From NCBI GenBank assembly GCA_017554135.1, contig JAFZIX010000005.1, positions 1 to 6,276 on the forward strand: a stretch of 6,276 bases of DNA, given 5' to 3'. Positions 1 through 6,276 of the stretch are shown here, piece by piece. Below the pieces are notes generated by a model. The model was given only the letters and a program-made list of their open reading frames with translations. It did no database searches and was not told the origin of the DNA. Origin of the DNA: Bacteroidales bacterium. Its GTDB lineage: Bacteria > Bacteroidota > Bacteroidia > Bacteroidales > UBA932. The translations under genes were made by a program, and so were the position numbers. Each line of letters starts with the position of its first letter. Within the stretch, counting starts at the first letter, position 1.

Positions 1-655
1 GGCCGTAGTTCGCCTTTTCCAGGCTGCGCTGATATGGCGAGCCGCCCAGGATAATCAGATAATCTTTCCAATAGCTGTCCGGAGGAGCCAGGGTGCTGCC
101 GAGAATATCCAGGCTGACCACTTTACGGATGCGTTGCTTCGAGAGGAATGACTTCAGTTCTTGAGCCCCGGCCATATTGGCATTATGCCCGTCCACGAAA
201 GCCAGGATCATGTCGCTGCGGCCCTTGAAGCGCTCTGCCAGGGCCAGCAGGGCAGCCACTCCCGAGGCATTGCTGTCCGCCCCGGGATAGAGCCTCTCCC
301 CCATCTTGCCAAGGCCGTCGTAGCCTGCCATCACAAGGGTTGCGTTCTTGCATCCTTCGGGAAAGGCGACAAGGTTCCTGCCGATAGATCCTCCAGCTGT
401 GGTGAAGGTGTTCAGTTGCACCTCATAGCCCAGGGAACGGAGCCGGCGGATGATATAGAAGGCGGCATCCGTGTTGCCCGGAGAGCCTGTCTTGCGCCCG
501 GCGCAGAGACTGTCCGAGAAGAACTCCACGTCCCTCCGCAATGCCGATTCCAGCGCCGCCAGATCCTCCTTCGCAGGCGCGGCCGCGGCCACGTGCGAAG
601 AGAGCAGCAGGCAGAGAAGCAGAATTATTTTTGCCGGACGGGCGGAATTAGGCAT
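1..655 (-). CDS. Secreted M28-family peptidase-like protein with degenerate metal site (N-terminal 218 codons, runs off the left edge)
   Basis: The reading frame starts at the ATG at 655-653 and stays open to base 1, so the C-terminus is missing. Residues 1-26 form a Sec signal peptide: a basic start (PARPAK-like, K9), a hydrophobic core IILLLCLLLSS, then HVAAAA. The mature part follows the M28 zinc aminopeptidase pattern: AGRKTGSPGN at 52-61, a core strand ending GYDGLG (111-116), PGADSNASGVAALLALA (124-140), FVDGHNANMAG (153-163) and SLDILG (181-186). In active M28 enzymes these blocks read HxD, GADDNASG, (D/G)EE and DMxG. Here the first His is Gly111, the bridging Asp is Ser128, the catalytic/ligand Glu pair is His157-Asn158, and only Asp183 is kept. 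The fold assignment is firm. Peptidase activity is doubtful, and the protein could be a non-catalytic binding protein in the periplasm or on the surface. The start is supported by the signal peptide and an A/T-rich leader; it is divergent to the TPR gene. Confidence 0.85.
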   Translation of the reverse strand, partial: MPNSARPAKIILLLCLLLSSHVAAAAPAKEDLAALESALRRDVEFFSDSLCAGRKTGSPGNTDAAFYIIRRLRSLGYEVQLNTFTTAGGSIGRNLVAFPEGCKNATLVMAGYDGLGKMGERLYPGADSNASGVAALLALAERFKGRSDMILAFVDGHNANMAGAQELKSFLSKQRIRKVVSLDILGSTLAPPDSYWKDYLIILGGSPYQRSLEKANYG

Positions 656-664
656 AATAAATGT

Positions 665-672
665 TATATTTG
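665..672 (+). promoter_or_regulatory. Bacteroidota-type -7 box for the TPR-MBL unit
   Basis: TATATTTG matches TAnnTTTG exactly and lies in the 47-base gap between the divergent genes. A start 4-7 bases downstream (about 676-679) would leave a leader of about 24-27 bases before ATG 703. No good -33 TTTG is seen at the usual 19-21 base spacing, so the promoter may be weak or need an activator. Its position argues against translation from the ATG at 661, which would lie upstream of the transcript. Confidence 0.5.
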
Positions 673-694
673 CTTGATAGTGCGATAAGCAGCA

Positions 695-725
695 CAAAAT
701 TAATGAAAAAGTTCGGGCTGGCAAT
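695..725 (-). promoter_or_regulatory. Bacteroidota-type promoter for the M28-like gene
   Basis: Read on the minus strand, TAATTTTG (702 to 695) matches the -7 consensus TAnnTTTG exactly. ATTG (725 to 722) lies 19 bases upstream and matches three of four bases of the -33 box TTTG. Transcription would start about 4-7 bases beyond 695, giving a leader of roughly 33-36 bases before the ATG at 655. The -7 box directly abuts the TPR start codon at 703, and the -33 box lies inside the TPR signal-peptide codons. Seen by motif matching only. Confidence 0.55.
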
Positions 726-2754
726 ACTCTTTTTGTTCTGTCTGGCATTCCAGCCGGCCGGAAACATCCGCGCCCAGTACGACAAGGATGTCTTCTTCCT
801 GCGCGGCCGCCAGGCCTTCGCTGACGGGAAATATGCCCTTGCCATAGAGAACTTCAACGTGCTCGCCCGCCTGGACACCACCGACTACTGGAACTTTTTC
901 TACCGCGGCATCTCCAAGTACAACCTCGGGGACGTGCGCGGCGCACAGCAGGACTTCGACCGTTCTCTCCGCCTGAATCCCATCTTCACCAATGGCTACC
1001 ACTACCGCGGCATCACCAAGAGCCGCCAGGGGCAATACGAAGAGGGCCTGCAGGATATCAACAAGGCCATTGAGTTGCGCCCGGGTTTCGTGGGGCTGTA
1101 TTTCAGCCGCGGGGTAACATATTTCCTCGCGCAGCGCTTCGACGAGGCCATCGCAGACTTCGACCGCTATATCAAGAAAGAGCCCAAGGACCCGGGTGCC
1201 TACCTCAACCGCGGTGCCTGCCACCTCTTCCAGAAAGATACCGTAAAGGCCCTGGAGGACTATAACCGGGCCATCAAGTTGGACCGCTATGATCCCGAGG
1301 CATACATCCGTCGCGGGCGCGTATATGCCGCCAGGCAGGATTATGACAAGGCCATCGCGGACCTGGATCTTGCCATCAAACTGGACACCACGAACACCTT
1401 CGCCTACTTCAACCGGGCCTTGATGTATGCCGACAGCAACAATCCCAAGGCCGCCATGGACGATCTGGACCGGGTGCTCAAGGAAGAGCCCGGCAACGCC
1501 CTCACCCTCTACAACAGGAGCCTCCTGAAGGCCCAGGTCGGGGATTTCGAGTCCGCCCTCGACGATATGGACCGCGTGATTGGCATCAATCCAGGCAATG
1601 TGCTCGCATATTTCAACCGCGCCGGTTATTTCATTGAGATGGGCCGCTGGCAGGATGCCCTCGAAGACTACAACATGGCCATCGCCCTCTACCCGGACTT
1701 TGCGAAGGCCTATATGAACCGTTCCTACGTAGAGAACCGTATGGGGCGGACCAAGGCATCCAAAGCAGACTATGCCATCGCCCGAAAGAAGGTGGCCGAG
1801 TATGAGAGCAAGCATGCCAGCGGGCAGGCGGACTTCGCCGACACCACCCGCAAATACAGTTCCCTGCTGGCCCTGGATGCAGATTTCGCAAAGAAAGATT
1901 TCGACAATGAACTTCTCCAGCACAGGGACATCGACATTCGCCTCAAGCCTCTCTTCAAGTTCCGCATAGCCGGCAACGAAGAAGATATGGCCATAGCTCT
2001 CAGCCGGGATTTCGAGAATCCACTCGTGGAGAGATTCCTTTCGGCCGTGCCAATCCCCGTCACCATCACCAACAAGGATATCCAGGCGGTCCGCTTGAGC
2101 CGCAGCCTGGGCAGCATCCTGGCCGGGGACAGCAGCAGCGGGCCCGGCACAGTCAGGCTCACGCCCTCCGAAATCAGCTTCATCCAGGGCATATACGAGG
2201 TGCAGAACAAACAGTATAACGCCGCCCTCACCTGCTTCGACCGGGCAGTCAAACAGGCGCCGGACGATTTAAGCAGGGACCGCTACACCCGCTTCTATAA
2301 GGCATTCTACCTGATGAACCGCGGCGTACTCAGGGCGGAGATGATTGATTTCATCGCCAGCATGGAGCGTAACGTACAGACCCTCACAATGGACGATCAG
2401 GGAGCCATCCGCGCACGGGTGAGCGACCGGGTAGACCGCAATTACGATTATTCGGAGGCCATCGCCGACATGCAGGAGGCCATCAAGATACTCTCGGACA
2501 TCCCCCATCTCTACTATAACCTGGGCAATCTCTACTGCCTCTCCAGCCAGATGGTGGAGGCAATCGAGAACTACGGGAAGGCCATCAGCCTCTGGCCCTA
2601 TATGGGAGACGCCTATTTCAACAGGGGTCTGGCGCTCATATTCATCAAAGACAAGGAAAAAGGCTGCATCGACCTCTCCCGGGCAGGAGAGCTTGGAGTG
2701 GCCGACGCATACAGCGTAATCTCCAAATACTGCAAGGAAGATGATCAGCAATAA
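703..2754 (+). CDS. Exported tetratricopeptide-repeat protein
   Basis: This is a 683-residue protein with a Sec signal peptide (MKKFGLAILFLFCLAFQ..., likely cut A24|Q25), so it acts in the periplasm or envelope. Residues 30-363 are about ten consecutive 34-residue TPR units, recognisable by recurring A/GYxxRG, A..DxxxAI.L and P at the unit end (for example around 98-131, 166-199 and 302-335). Residues about 365-490 are a non-repeat linker rich in charged residues. TPR-like units resume at about 493-521, 583-600 and 602-669. The end, KGCIDLSRAGELGVADAY, is the common closing style of Bacteroidales TPR proteins. TPR arrays bind other proteins, and no catalytic motif is visible, so the partner is unknown. 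I chose ATG 703 over the in-frame ATG 661 because 703 gives the signal peptide, has an A-rich leader and follows the -7 box. The last 14 bases overlap the MBL gene, which implies co-transcription and probably translational coupling. Confidence 0.9.
   Translation: MKKFGLAILFLFCLAFQPAGNIRAQYDKDVFFLRGRQAFADGKYALAIENFNVLARLDTTDYWNFFYRGISKYNLGDVRGAQQDFDRSLRLNPIFTNGYHYRGITKSRQGQYEEGLQDINKAIELRPGFVGLYFSRGVTYFLAQRFDEAIADFDRYIKKEPKDPGAYLNRGACHLFQKDTVKALEDYNRAIKLDRYDPEAYIRRGRVYAARQDYDKAIADLDLAIKLDTTNTFAYFNRALMYADSNNPKAAMDDLDRVLKEEPGNALTLYNRSLLKAQVGDFESALDDMDRVIGINPGNVLAYFNRAGYFIEMGRWQDALEDYNMAIALYPDFAKAYMNRSYVENRMGRTKASKADYAIARKKVAEYESKHASGQADFADTTRKYSSLLALDADFAKKDFDNELLQHRDIDIRLKPLFKFRIAGNEEDMAIALSRDFENPLVERFLSAVPIPVTITNKDIQAVRLSRSLGSILAGDSSSGPGTVRLTPSEISFIQGIYEVQNKQYNAALTCFDRAVKQAPDDLSRDRYTRFYKAFYLMNRGVLRAEMIDFIASMERNVQTLTMDDQGAIRARVSDRVDRNYDYSEAIADMQEAIKILSDIPHLYYNLGNLYCLSSQMVEAIENYGKAISLWPYMGDAYFNRGLALIFIKDKEKGCIDLSRAGELGVADAYSVISKYCKEDDQQ
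790..1791 (+). repeat. Tandem array of about ten 102-base TPR-coding units
   Basis: The protein repeat unit is exactly 34 codons from the second to the tenth unit, with the x-Y-x-x-R-(G/A) motif recurring at residues 67, 101, 135, 169, 203, 237, 271, 305 and 339 (Arg68-type positions spaced by 34). The units have diverged at the DNA level: codons and most variable residues differ, so this is an old protein repeat and not a recent DNA expansion. Unit 10 (about 336-363) is the least typical and marks the end of the array. Confidence 0.8.
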
Positions 2755-3550
2755 GATAGTGTTCCAGTCCCTCTCCAGCGGCAGTTGCGGCAATTGCTAT
2801 TTCCTCCATATGGACGGTGAAGAAGGAGGGGCGGGAATTATTATCGATGCCGGCGTGAGCATGCGCAGGCTGAAGATGGAACTGCTGAAAAACGGCTTCA
2901 CCTACGACGATATCGACGCAGTGCTGGTCACCCACGACCACATGGACCATATCCATAATCTGGGGCCCTACTGCAAGCGCCTGCTGAAGCCCGTGTGGAT
3001 GACGCGCAAACTCCGCGGATCCCTCGCAACCCACTGGATGACAGGCGAATACCTCGCCCCCGTTGTAAAAAACCTCAACGATGCCGGCTGGTCTGAGATT
3101 GTTCCCGGGAAGGTGCGTGCAAAATACTTCGTAGTGCCCCACGACGCCACCCAGACCGTTGGCTACTGCATAGATCTCAAAGGCTATCTCTTCGTAATCA
3201 TGACGGATATAGGCCGCATGACCGACGAGGCCCTGAGTTATGCGTCGCAGGCTTCCACCGTCGTTATCGAGTCGAACTACGACCTGAACATGCTCCGGGG
3301 CGGATCCTATCCCGTGGAACTCCAGGACAGGATATGCGGCGGGCACGGGCACCTTTCCAACGCAGAATGCGCGGATGCTATCAGGGATTTCGTGCACCCC
3401 GGGCTGGAGAACGTCTTCCTCTGCCACCTCAGCGAACACAACAATACCCCGCGGAGAGCGGTGGAGGCCAGCCTCCCCTCGGTCGAGGGCACGGGAATAA
3501 GGCTTCTGGCGCTTCCCAGACAGACCGCATCTCCGATGTTCATTTTATAA
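2741..3550 (+). CDS. YycJ/WalJ-family metallo-beta-lactamase-fold hydrolase
   Basis: This is a 269-residue cytoplasmic protein (no signal peptide) with the full MBL-fold metal site. It opens with SLSSGSCGNC at 10-19, a hallmark of the YycJ/VicX branch, followed by IIIDAGVS (33-40) and the HxHxDH motif THDHMDH (64-70; His65, His67, Asp69, His70). Further ligands are His134 (VVPHDA), Asp156 (MTDIG) and a C-terminal His in LCHLSEHNN (His229 or His233). GHGHLSN (201-207) is also typical of the branch. YycJ relatives are reported or predicted to be DNA/RNA nucleases, and in Firmicutes they sit next to the WalKR cell-wall regulators. No two-component genes are visible here, so that link cannot be assumed. 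The ATG lies inside the last codons of the TPR gene (14-base overlap in another frame). The stop codon merges with the promoter region of the ABC gene. Family is confident; substrate is unknown. Confidence 0.88.
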   Translation: MISNKIVFQSLSSGSCGNCYFLHMDGEEGGAGIIIDAGVSMRRLKMELLKNGFTYDDIDAVLVTHDHMDHIHNLGPYCKRLLKPVWMTRKLRGSLATHWMTGEYLAPVVKNLNDAGWSEIVPGKVRAKYFVVPHDATQTVGYCIDLKGYLFVIMTDIGRMTDEALSYASQASTVVIESNYDLNMLRGGSYPVELQDRICGGHGHLSNAECADAIRDFVHPGLENVFLCHLSEHNNTPRRAVEASLPSVEGTGIRLLALPRQTASPMFIL

Positions 3551-3565
3551 ATTTGATTATCTTTG
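3535..3565 (+). promoter_or_regulatory. Bacteroidota-type promoter for the ABC-VanZ-amidase unit
   Basis: TATCTTTG at 3558-3565 matches TAnnTTTG exactly. GATG at 3535-3538, 19 bases upstream, is a partial -33 match (final TG). A second exact match, TAAATTTG, sits at 3548-3555 but has no plausible -33 box, and its TAA is the stop codon of the MBL gene. From the better promoter, transcription would begin about 0-4 bases before ATG 3573, so the mRNA would have almost no leader. From the other box the leader would be about 10-14 bases. Motif evidence only. Confidence 0.55.
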
Positions 3566-3572
3566 TAGATTA

Positions 3573-5405
3573 ATGAAAGCATTCTGGTCCATGTTGCGGC
3601 GCTATGTGCGGCCGTATCGGAGATACCTGGGAGGTTCGGTGCTGATGAACGTACTCAGTGCCGTGTTCAACATATTCTCCTTCACCCTCATCATCCCCGT
3701 GCTGAAGATCATCTTCCAGATGGAAGACACGGCCTACAATTTCATGCCCTGGGGCAGCGGTGAGTTCAAGGAGGTGTTGGTGAACAATTTCTACTGGTTC
3801 GTCGCCCAATACATGGCCAACCACGGCCCCATCATCACCCTCCTGGTGCTGGCCGGAGTGCTGATCGTGATGACCGCCCTCAAGACTTCCTGCTATTTCG
3901 GCTCCACCGCCGTGATGGTGCCCCTGCGCACCGGCATCGTGAAGGATTTGCGGATGCAGATCTACAACAAGATCCTCGCCCTGCCCCTCGGATTCTTTTC
4001 CCAGGAGCGCAAGGGAGACATCATCGCCCGTATGAGTGGAGACGTGCAGGAAGTAGAAAGTTCCATCGCCGGCTCGCTGGACATGCTCATCAAGAATCCC
4101 ATCCTGATAGTGTTCTACATAGGCACCCTGATCTTCATCTCCTGGAAACTGACCCTCTTCGTGCTTGTGTTCGCTCCGCTGATGATGTGGCTGATGGGGG
4201 TTATCGGGCGCAATCTCAAGAAGAAATCCACCGAGGCCCAGGCTCTCTGGAGCGACACCATGAGCCAGGTGGAGGAAACGCTGGGCGGCCTGCGCGTGAT
4301 CAAGGCCTTCCTGGCGGAGAAGACCATGTCTACCCGGTTCGACAAGGTCACAGGCGCAATGCGCCACAAGAATGCCCGCGTCGCCACCCGTCAGGCCCTG
4401 GCCCATCCCGTGAGCGAGTTCCTGGGCACCGTGATGATATGCATAGTGCTCTGCTTCGGCGGCCTGCTCATCATCAAGGACGATTCATTCATCGACGCGC
4501 CGACGTTCATCTTCTACATGGTGATACTCTACAGCGTCATCCAGCCTATCAAAGACTTCTCCAAGGCCGCATACAACATCCCCAAGGGGCTCGCCTCGAT
4601 GGAGCGCATAGACAGGATCCTGAACGCGCAGAACACCATCAGGGAGAGCGAGGGGGCGATGGAACTTGCCGGATTCAACGAGGCTATCCGTTTCGAGAAT
4701 GTCGATTTCAGTTATGAGAAAGGCGGAAGGCGGATTCTTTCCGATATCAATCTGGTGATTCCCAAGGGCAAGACCATTGCCATCGTAGGGGCATCAGGCG
4801 GCGGCAAGACAACTATGGTGGACCTGATTCCGCGCTTCTATGATGTAGATTCCGGCAGCATCAGCATAGACGGCACCGACATTCGCAAGTTCAAGCTGGA
4901 CAGCCTGCGCGCAATAATGGGTAACGTGAACCAGGAGCCCATCCTCTTCAACGACACCATTTTCAACAACATCGCCTTCGGCGTGGAAGGTGCCACCGAA
5001 GAGCAGGTGATTGAGGCTGCGAAGATAGCCAACGCCCACGACTTCATTATGGAGAAGGAGGATGGCTACCAGACCAACGTGGGAGACCGCGGATGCAAGC
5101 TCAGCGGCGGCCAGCGCCAGCGTATCAGCATAGCACGCGCCGTGCTCAAGAACCCGCCCATCCTCATTCTGGATGAGGCTACCGCCGCCCTCGACACCGA
5201 GAGCGAGCGTGCCGTGCAGGAGGCCCTGGAGCGCCTTATGAGCAATCGCACCACCATCGCCATCGCACATCGCCTCAGCACCATCAAGGATGCCGACGAA
5301 ATCATCGTTGTGGATGAAGGCCGCATTGTGGAACGCGGCCGCCACGACGAACTCATAGCCCTCGGGGGGTATTATCGCAAACTACACGATATGCAGGCCC
5401 TATGA
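3573..5405 (+). CDS. MsbA-type ABC exporter half-transporter (permease fused to ATPase)
   Basis: This is a 610-residue inner-membrane protein with an N-terminal type-I exporter transmembrane domain and a C-terminal ATPase. Likely membrane segments lie near residues 20-43, 86-104, 170-190, 192-212, 283-302 and 311-328. The ATPase has every working motif: Walker A GASGGGKT (406-413, Lys412), Q-loop Gln454 (NVNQEPILF), signature LSGGQ (510-514), Walker B ILILDE (530-535, Glu535 catalytic), D-loop AALD (538-541) and switch His566 (IAIAHRLST). It should act as a homodimer, or as a heterodimer if a partner exists elsewhere. The first external loop (about residues 47-84) is longer than I recall for E. 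coli MsbA. MsbA-type transporters flip lipid A precursors or other lipids and drugs; the sequence does not decide the substrate, so no symbol is given. It is the first gene of a tight unit, and its TGA overlaps the VanZ-like ATG (ATGA). Confidence 0.92.
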   Translation: MKAFWSMLRRYVRPYRRYLGGSVLMNVLSAVFNIFSFTLIIPVLKIIFQMEDTAYNFMPWGSGEFKEVLVNNFYWFVAQYMANHGPIITLLVLAGVLIVMTALKTSCYFGSTAVMVPLRTGIVKDLRMQIYNKILALPLGFFSQERKGDIIARMSGDVQEVESSIAGSLDMLIKNPILIVFYIGTLIFISWKLTLFVLVFAPLMMWLMGVIGRNLKKKSTEAQALWSDTMSQVEETLGGLRVIKAFLAEKTMSTRFDKVTGAMRHKNARVATRQALAHPVSEFLGTVMICIVLCFGGLLIIKDDSFIDAPTFIFYMVILYSVIQPIKDFSKAAYNIPKGLASMERIDRILNAQNTIRESEGAMELAGFNEAIRFENVDFSYEKGGRRILSDINLVIPKGKTIAIVGASGGGKTTMVDLIPRFYDVDSGSISIDGTDIRKFKLDSLRAIMGNVNQEPILFNDTIFNNIAFGVEGATEEQVIEAAKIANAHDFIMEKEDGYQTNVGDRGCKLSGGQRQRISIARAVLKNPPILILDEATAALDTESERAVQEALERLMSNRTTIAIAHRLSTIKDADEIIVVDEGRIVERGRHDELIALGGYYRKLHDMQAL

Positions 5406-5809
5406 CCACACCGAAGACCATACTCGCACGTTTCCTCTTCTTTCTCTATCTGGCAGGCATAGCCTTCCTTTGCTTCATGCATGTAGATAAGTTGCCGGAT
5501 GTGCAGAAGTTCATCTTGGGAATCCCCACCGACAAGATTATGCACTTCGGCATGTTCCTGCCATTTCCTATCCTGGCATATCTTGCATACGACCATCTCA
5601 CCAATAAACTGGGGCATGCGGTTCTCTTCGCGCTGGTCACCCTGTCGGCCGGCCTGCTGATAGCATACGGCACCGAATATATTCAGGGCGCGCTTCCCTA
5701 CCGCTCCATGGAAATAGCTGATTTCAAGGCAGATGCGCTGGCTCTGGCAATCAGTTGTGTATTTGTTTTCATAGTGGACGTCACACATCTTCCCGTCAGA
5801 AAAAAGTGA
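5402..5809 (+). CDS. VanZ-like family small membrane protein
   Basis: This 135-residue protein has about four membrane segments: near 9-26, 46-63, 71-90 and 112-127. The conserved VanZ-family polar residues are present: DKIMHFGMF (44-52; Asp44, Lys45, His48, Phe49), GTEYIQ (90-95; Glu92, Gln95), Arg101 and the EIADFKAD stretch (104-111; Asp107, Asp111). VanZ gives low-level teicoplanin resistance in enterococci. Most bacterial homologues have no assigned role, and a general envelope or lipid function is the usual guess. Its ATG overlaps the stop of the ABC gene by four bases (ATGA), and only one base separates its stop from the next ATG. The three proteins are therefore very likely made from one mRNA with coupled translation. 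There is no sign of a van resistance cluster. The family call is strong; function is open. Confidence 0.87.
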   Translation: MTTPKTILARFLFFLYLAGIAFLCFMHVDKLPDVQKFILGIPTDKIMHFGMFLPFPILAYLAYDHLTNKLGHAVLFALVTLSAGLLIAYGTEYIQGALPYRSMEIADFKADALALAISCVFVFIVDVTHLPVRKK

Positions 5810-5810
5810 T

Positions 5811-6276
5811 ATGCTGCGCAAAGCCCTTACCGTCTCCGCCATTCTGCTGCTGAGTTTATCCGCAAACGCCCAGAAAGCCCTGCTGGAGGCCTTCAAACCT
5901 GTCACCGACTCTATTAACGTGCTCGCAAAAGAGCATTTCAACGTGAAGTCGTATCAGAAACTCAACAAGGCGATGAAGCGGGGCAATACCCTCGATCTTT
6001 ATTTTACGAAGGAACTGGGAGATCTGCCCTGGCGCCCGGGGGATCCTAAATGGTTCCGCGCCCAACTGAAGAATCTCTGGCCCGAAGAAGCATCCGCATA
6101 CACCCTGGGCACGATCTGGTGCGAATCCGTTGACTTGGAAGAACTCGCCCAGCCCTATCTAAGCAATAACGGCCAGCCTAAACCTTACCGTTTCAGCACA
6201 GACGCTCCCGCCCGCAAACCTTTCATAGAAGAAACCGGAGCCCAGAAGGCAGACAGAGGCCTGCGCGGGCGCAATA
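5811..6276 (+). CDS. Secreted protein, probable N-acetylmuramoyl-L-alanine amidase N-terminal region (cut by the right edge)
   Basis: The visible 155 codons begin with a Sec signal peptide (MLRKALTVSAILLLSLSANA|Q, cleavage after Ala20), so the protein is exported. The mature region contains AFKPVTDSINVL (27-38), KRGNTLDLYFTKELGDLPWR (56-75), KWFRAQLKNLWPE (80-92), YTLGTIW (97-103) and RGLRGRN (149-155) at the edge. I recall this arrangement from large Bacteroidales proteins annotated as N-acetylmuramoyl-L-alanine amidase, sometimes as xanthan lyase/golvesin-like. In those the GLxGR(H/N) motif directly precedes IALWxSHG, the first metal-ligand motif of the amidase domain. That catalytic part lies outside the window, so the assignment rests on the N-terminal resemblance only. 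The ATG begins one base after the VanZ-like stop, making it the third gene of the ABC unit. A peptidoglycan hydrolase fits the envelope context. No Shine-Dalgarno sequence is evident. Confidence 0.65.
   Translation, partial: MLRKALTVSAILLLSLSANAQKALLEAFKPVTDSINVLAKEHFNVKSYQKLNKAMKRGNTLDLYFTKELGDLPWRPGDPKWFRAQLKNLWPEEASAYTLGTIWCESVDLEELAQPYLSNNGQPKPYRFSTDAPARKPFIEETGAQKADRGLRGRN

Noticed and set aside
581..590. Perfect 10-base palindrome GGCCGCGGCC
   Set aside because: It arises from consecutive Ala codons (GCC/GCG) in the signal peptide of the M28-like protein. There is no flanking stem or T-tract to suggest a terminator or operator.
161..688. Plus-strand open frame opposite the M28-like gene
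   Set aside because: The minus strand encodes recognisable M28 blocks and a signal peptide throughout. The plus frame shows no domain and would run through the divergent promoters.
661..702. Upstream in-frame ATG at 661 as start of the TPR protein
   Set aside because: It would add 14 residues ahead of a perfect signal peptide, and the -7 box at 665-672 places the mRNA start downstream of it.
700..1923. A 407-codon open frame on the minus strand opposite the TPR gene
   Set aside because: It is a by-product of GC-rich codon bias and the periodic TPR codons. Its translation is low-complexity (Val/Gly/Glu/Ile-rich), has no domain, and the plus frame has a clear signal peptide and TPR pattern.
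3570..4406. Long minus-strand open frame opposite the ABC transporter
   Set aside because: The translation is unusually rich in His, Gly, Asp and Glu, as expected from reading GC-rich codons backwards. The plus frame is a complete, motif-perfect ABC exporter.
5755..5765. TGTATTTG near the end of the VanZ-like gene as a promoter for the amidase-like gene
   Set aside because: It misses one of the invariant bases (TG in place of TA) and has no -33 partner that I could see. The one-base spacing of the genes makes co-transcription from 3558 the simpler reading.
5402..5809. Glycopeptide-resistance (van) cluster suggested by the VanZ-like gene
   Set aside because: No ligase, dehydrogenase, dipeptidase or VanRS genes are present, and VanZ-like proteins are widespread without resistance.

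Overview
The window looks like chromosomal DNA from a GC-rich member of the Bacteroidota, most likely Bacteroidales. The grounds are exact matches to the Bacteroidota -7 promoter box (TAnnTTTG) in the two places where a promoter is expected, A/T-rich leaders without Shine-Dalgarno sequences, Sec signal peptides cleaved before Gln (A|Q), and protein families whose sequence style is typical of that phylum. I see no mobile element, RNA gene, CRISPR array or attachment site. Coding density is very high, and no stretch over 300 bases lacks a gene.

Layout. Bases 1-655 (minus strand) hold the N-terminal 218 codons of a secreted M28-peptidase-like protein whose metal-binding residues are largely substituted. 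A 47-base gap (656-702) separates it from a divergent plus-strand gene, and the two promoters overlap there. Bases 703-2754 encode an exported 683-residue tetratricopeptide-repeat (TPR) protein. Its last 14 bases overlap the start of a YycJ/WalJ-type metallo-beta-lactamase-fold hydrolase (2741-3550). A second promoter lies at the end of that gene. It leads into an MsbA-type exporter half-transporter (3573-5405), a small VanZ-like membrane protein (5402-5809, ATGA overlap with the transporter), and a secreted protein cut by the window edge (5811 onward) that resembles the N-terminal region of Bacteroidales N-acetylmuramoyl-L-alanine amidases.

How the genes may work together. The plus-strand genes form two tightly packed units, TPR-MBL and ABC-VanZ-amidase. 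The second unit is all envelope-facing: a lipid/lipid-linked-substrate type exporter, a VanZ-fold membrane protein and a probable peptidoglycan amidase. YycJ relatives in Firmicutes are linked to cell-wall homeostasis, so an envelope theme may run through both units. That is inference from neighbourhood, not something the sequence proves. No clearly new multi-gene system is visible. The most unusual items are the degenerate M28 protein, the overlapping divergent promoters and the possibly near-leaderless promoter of the ABC unit.
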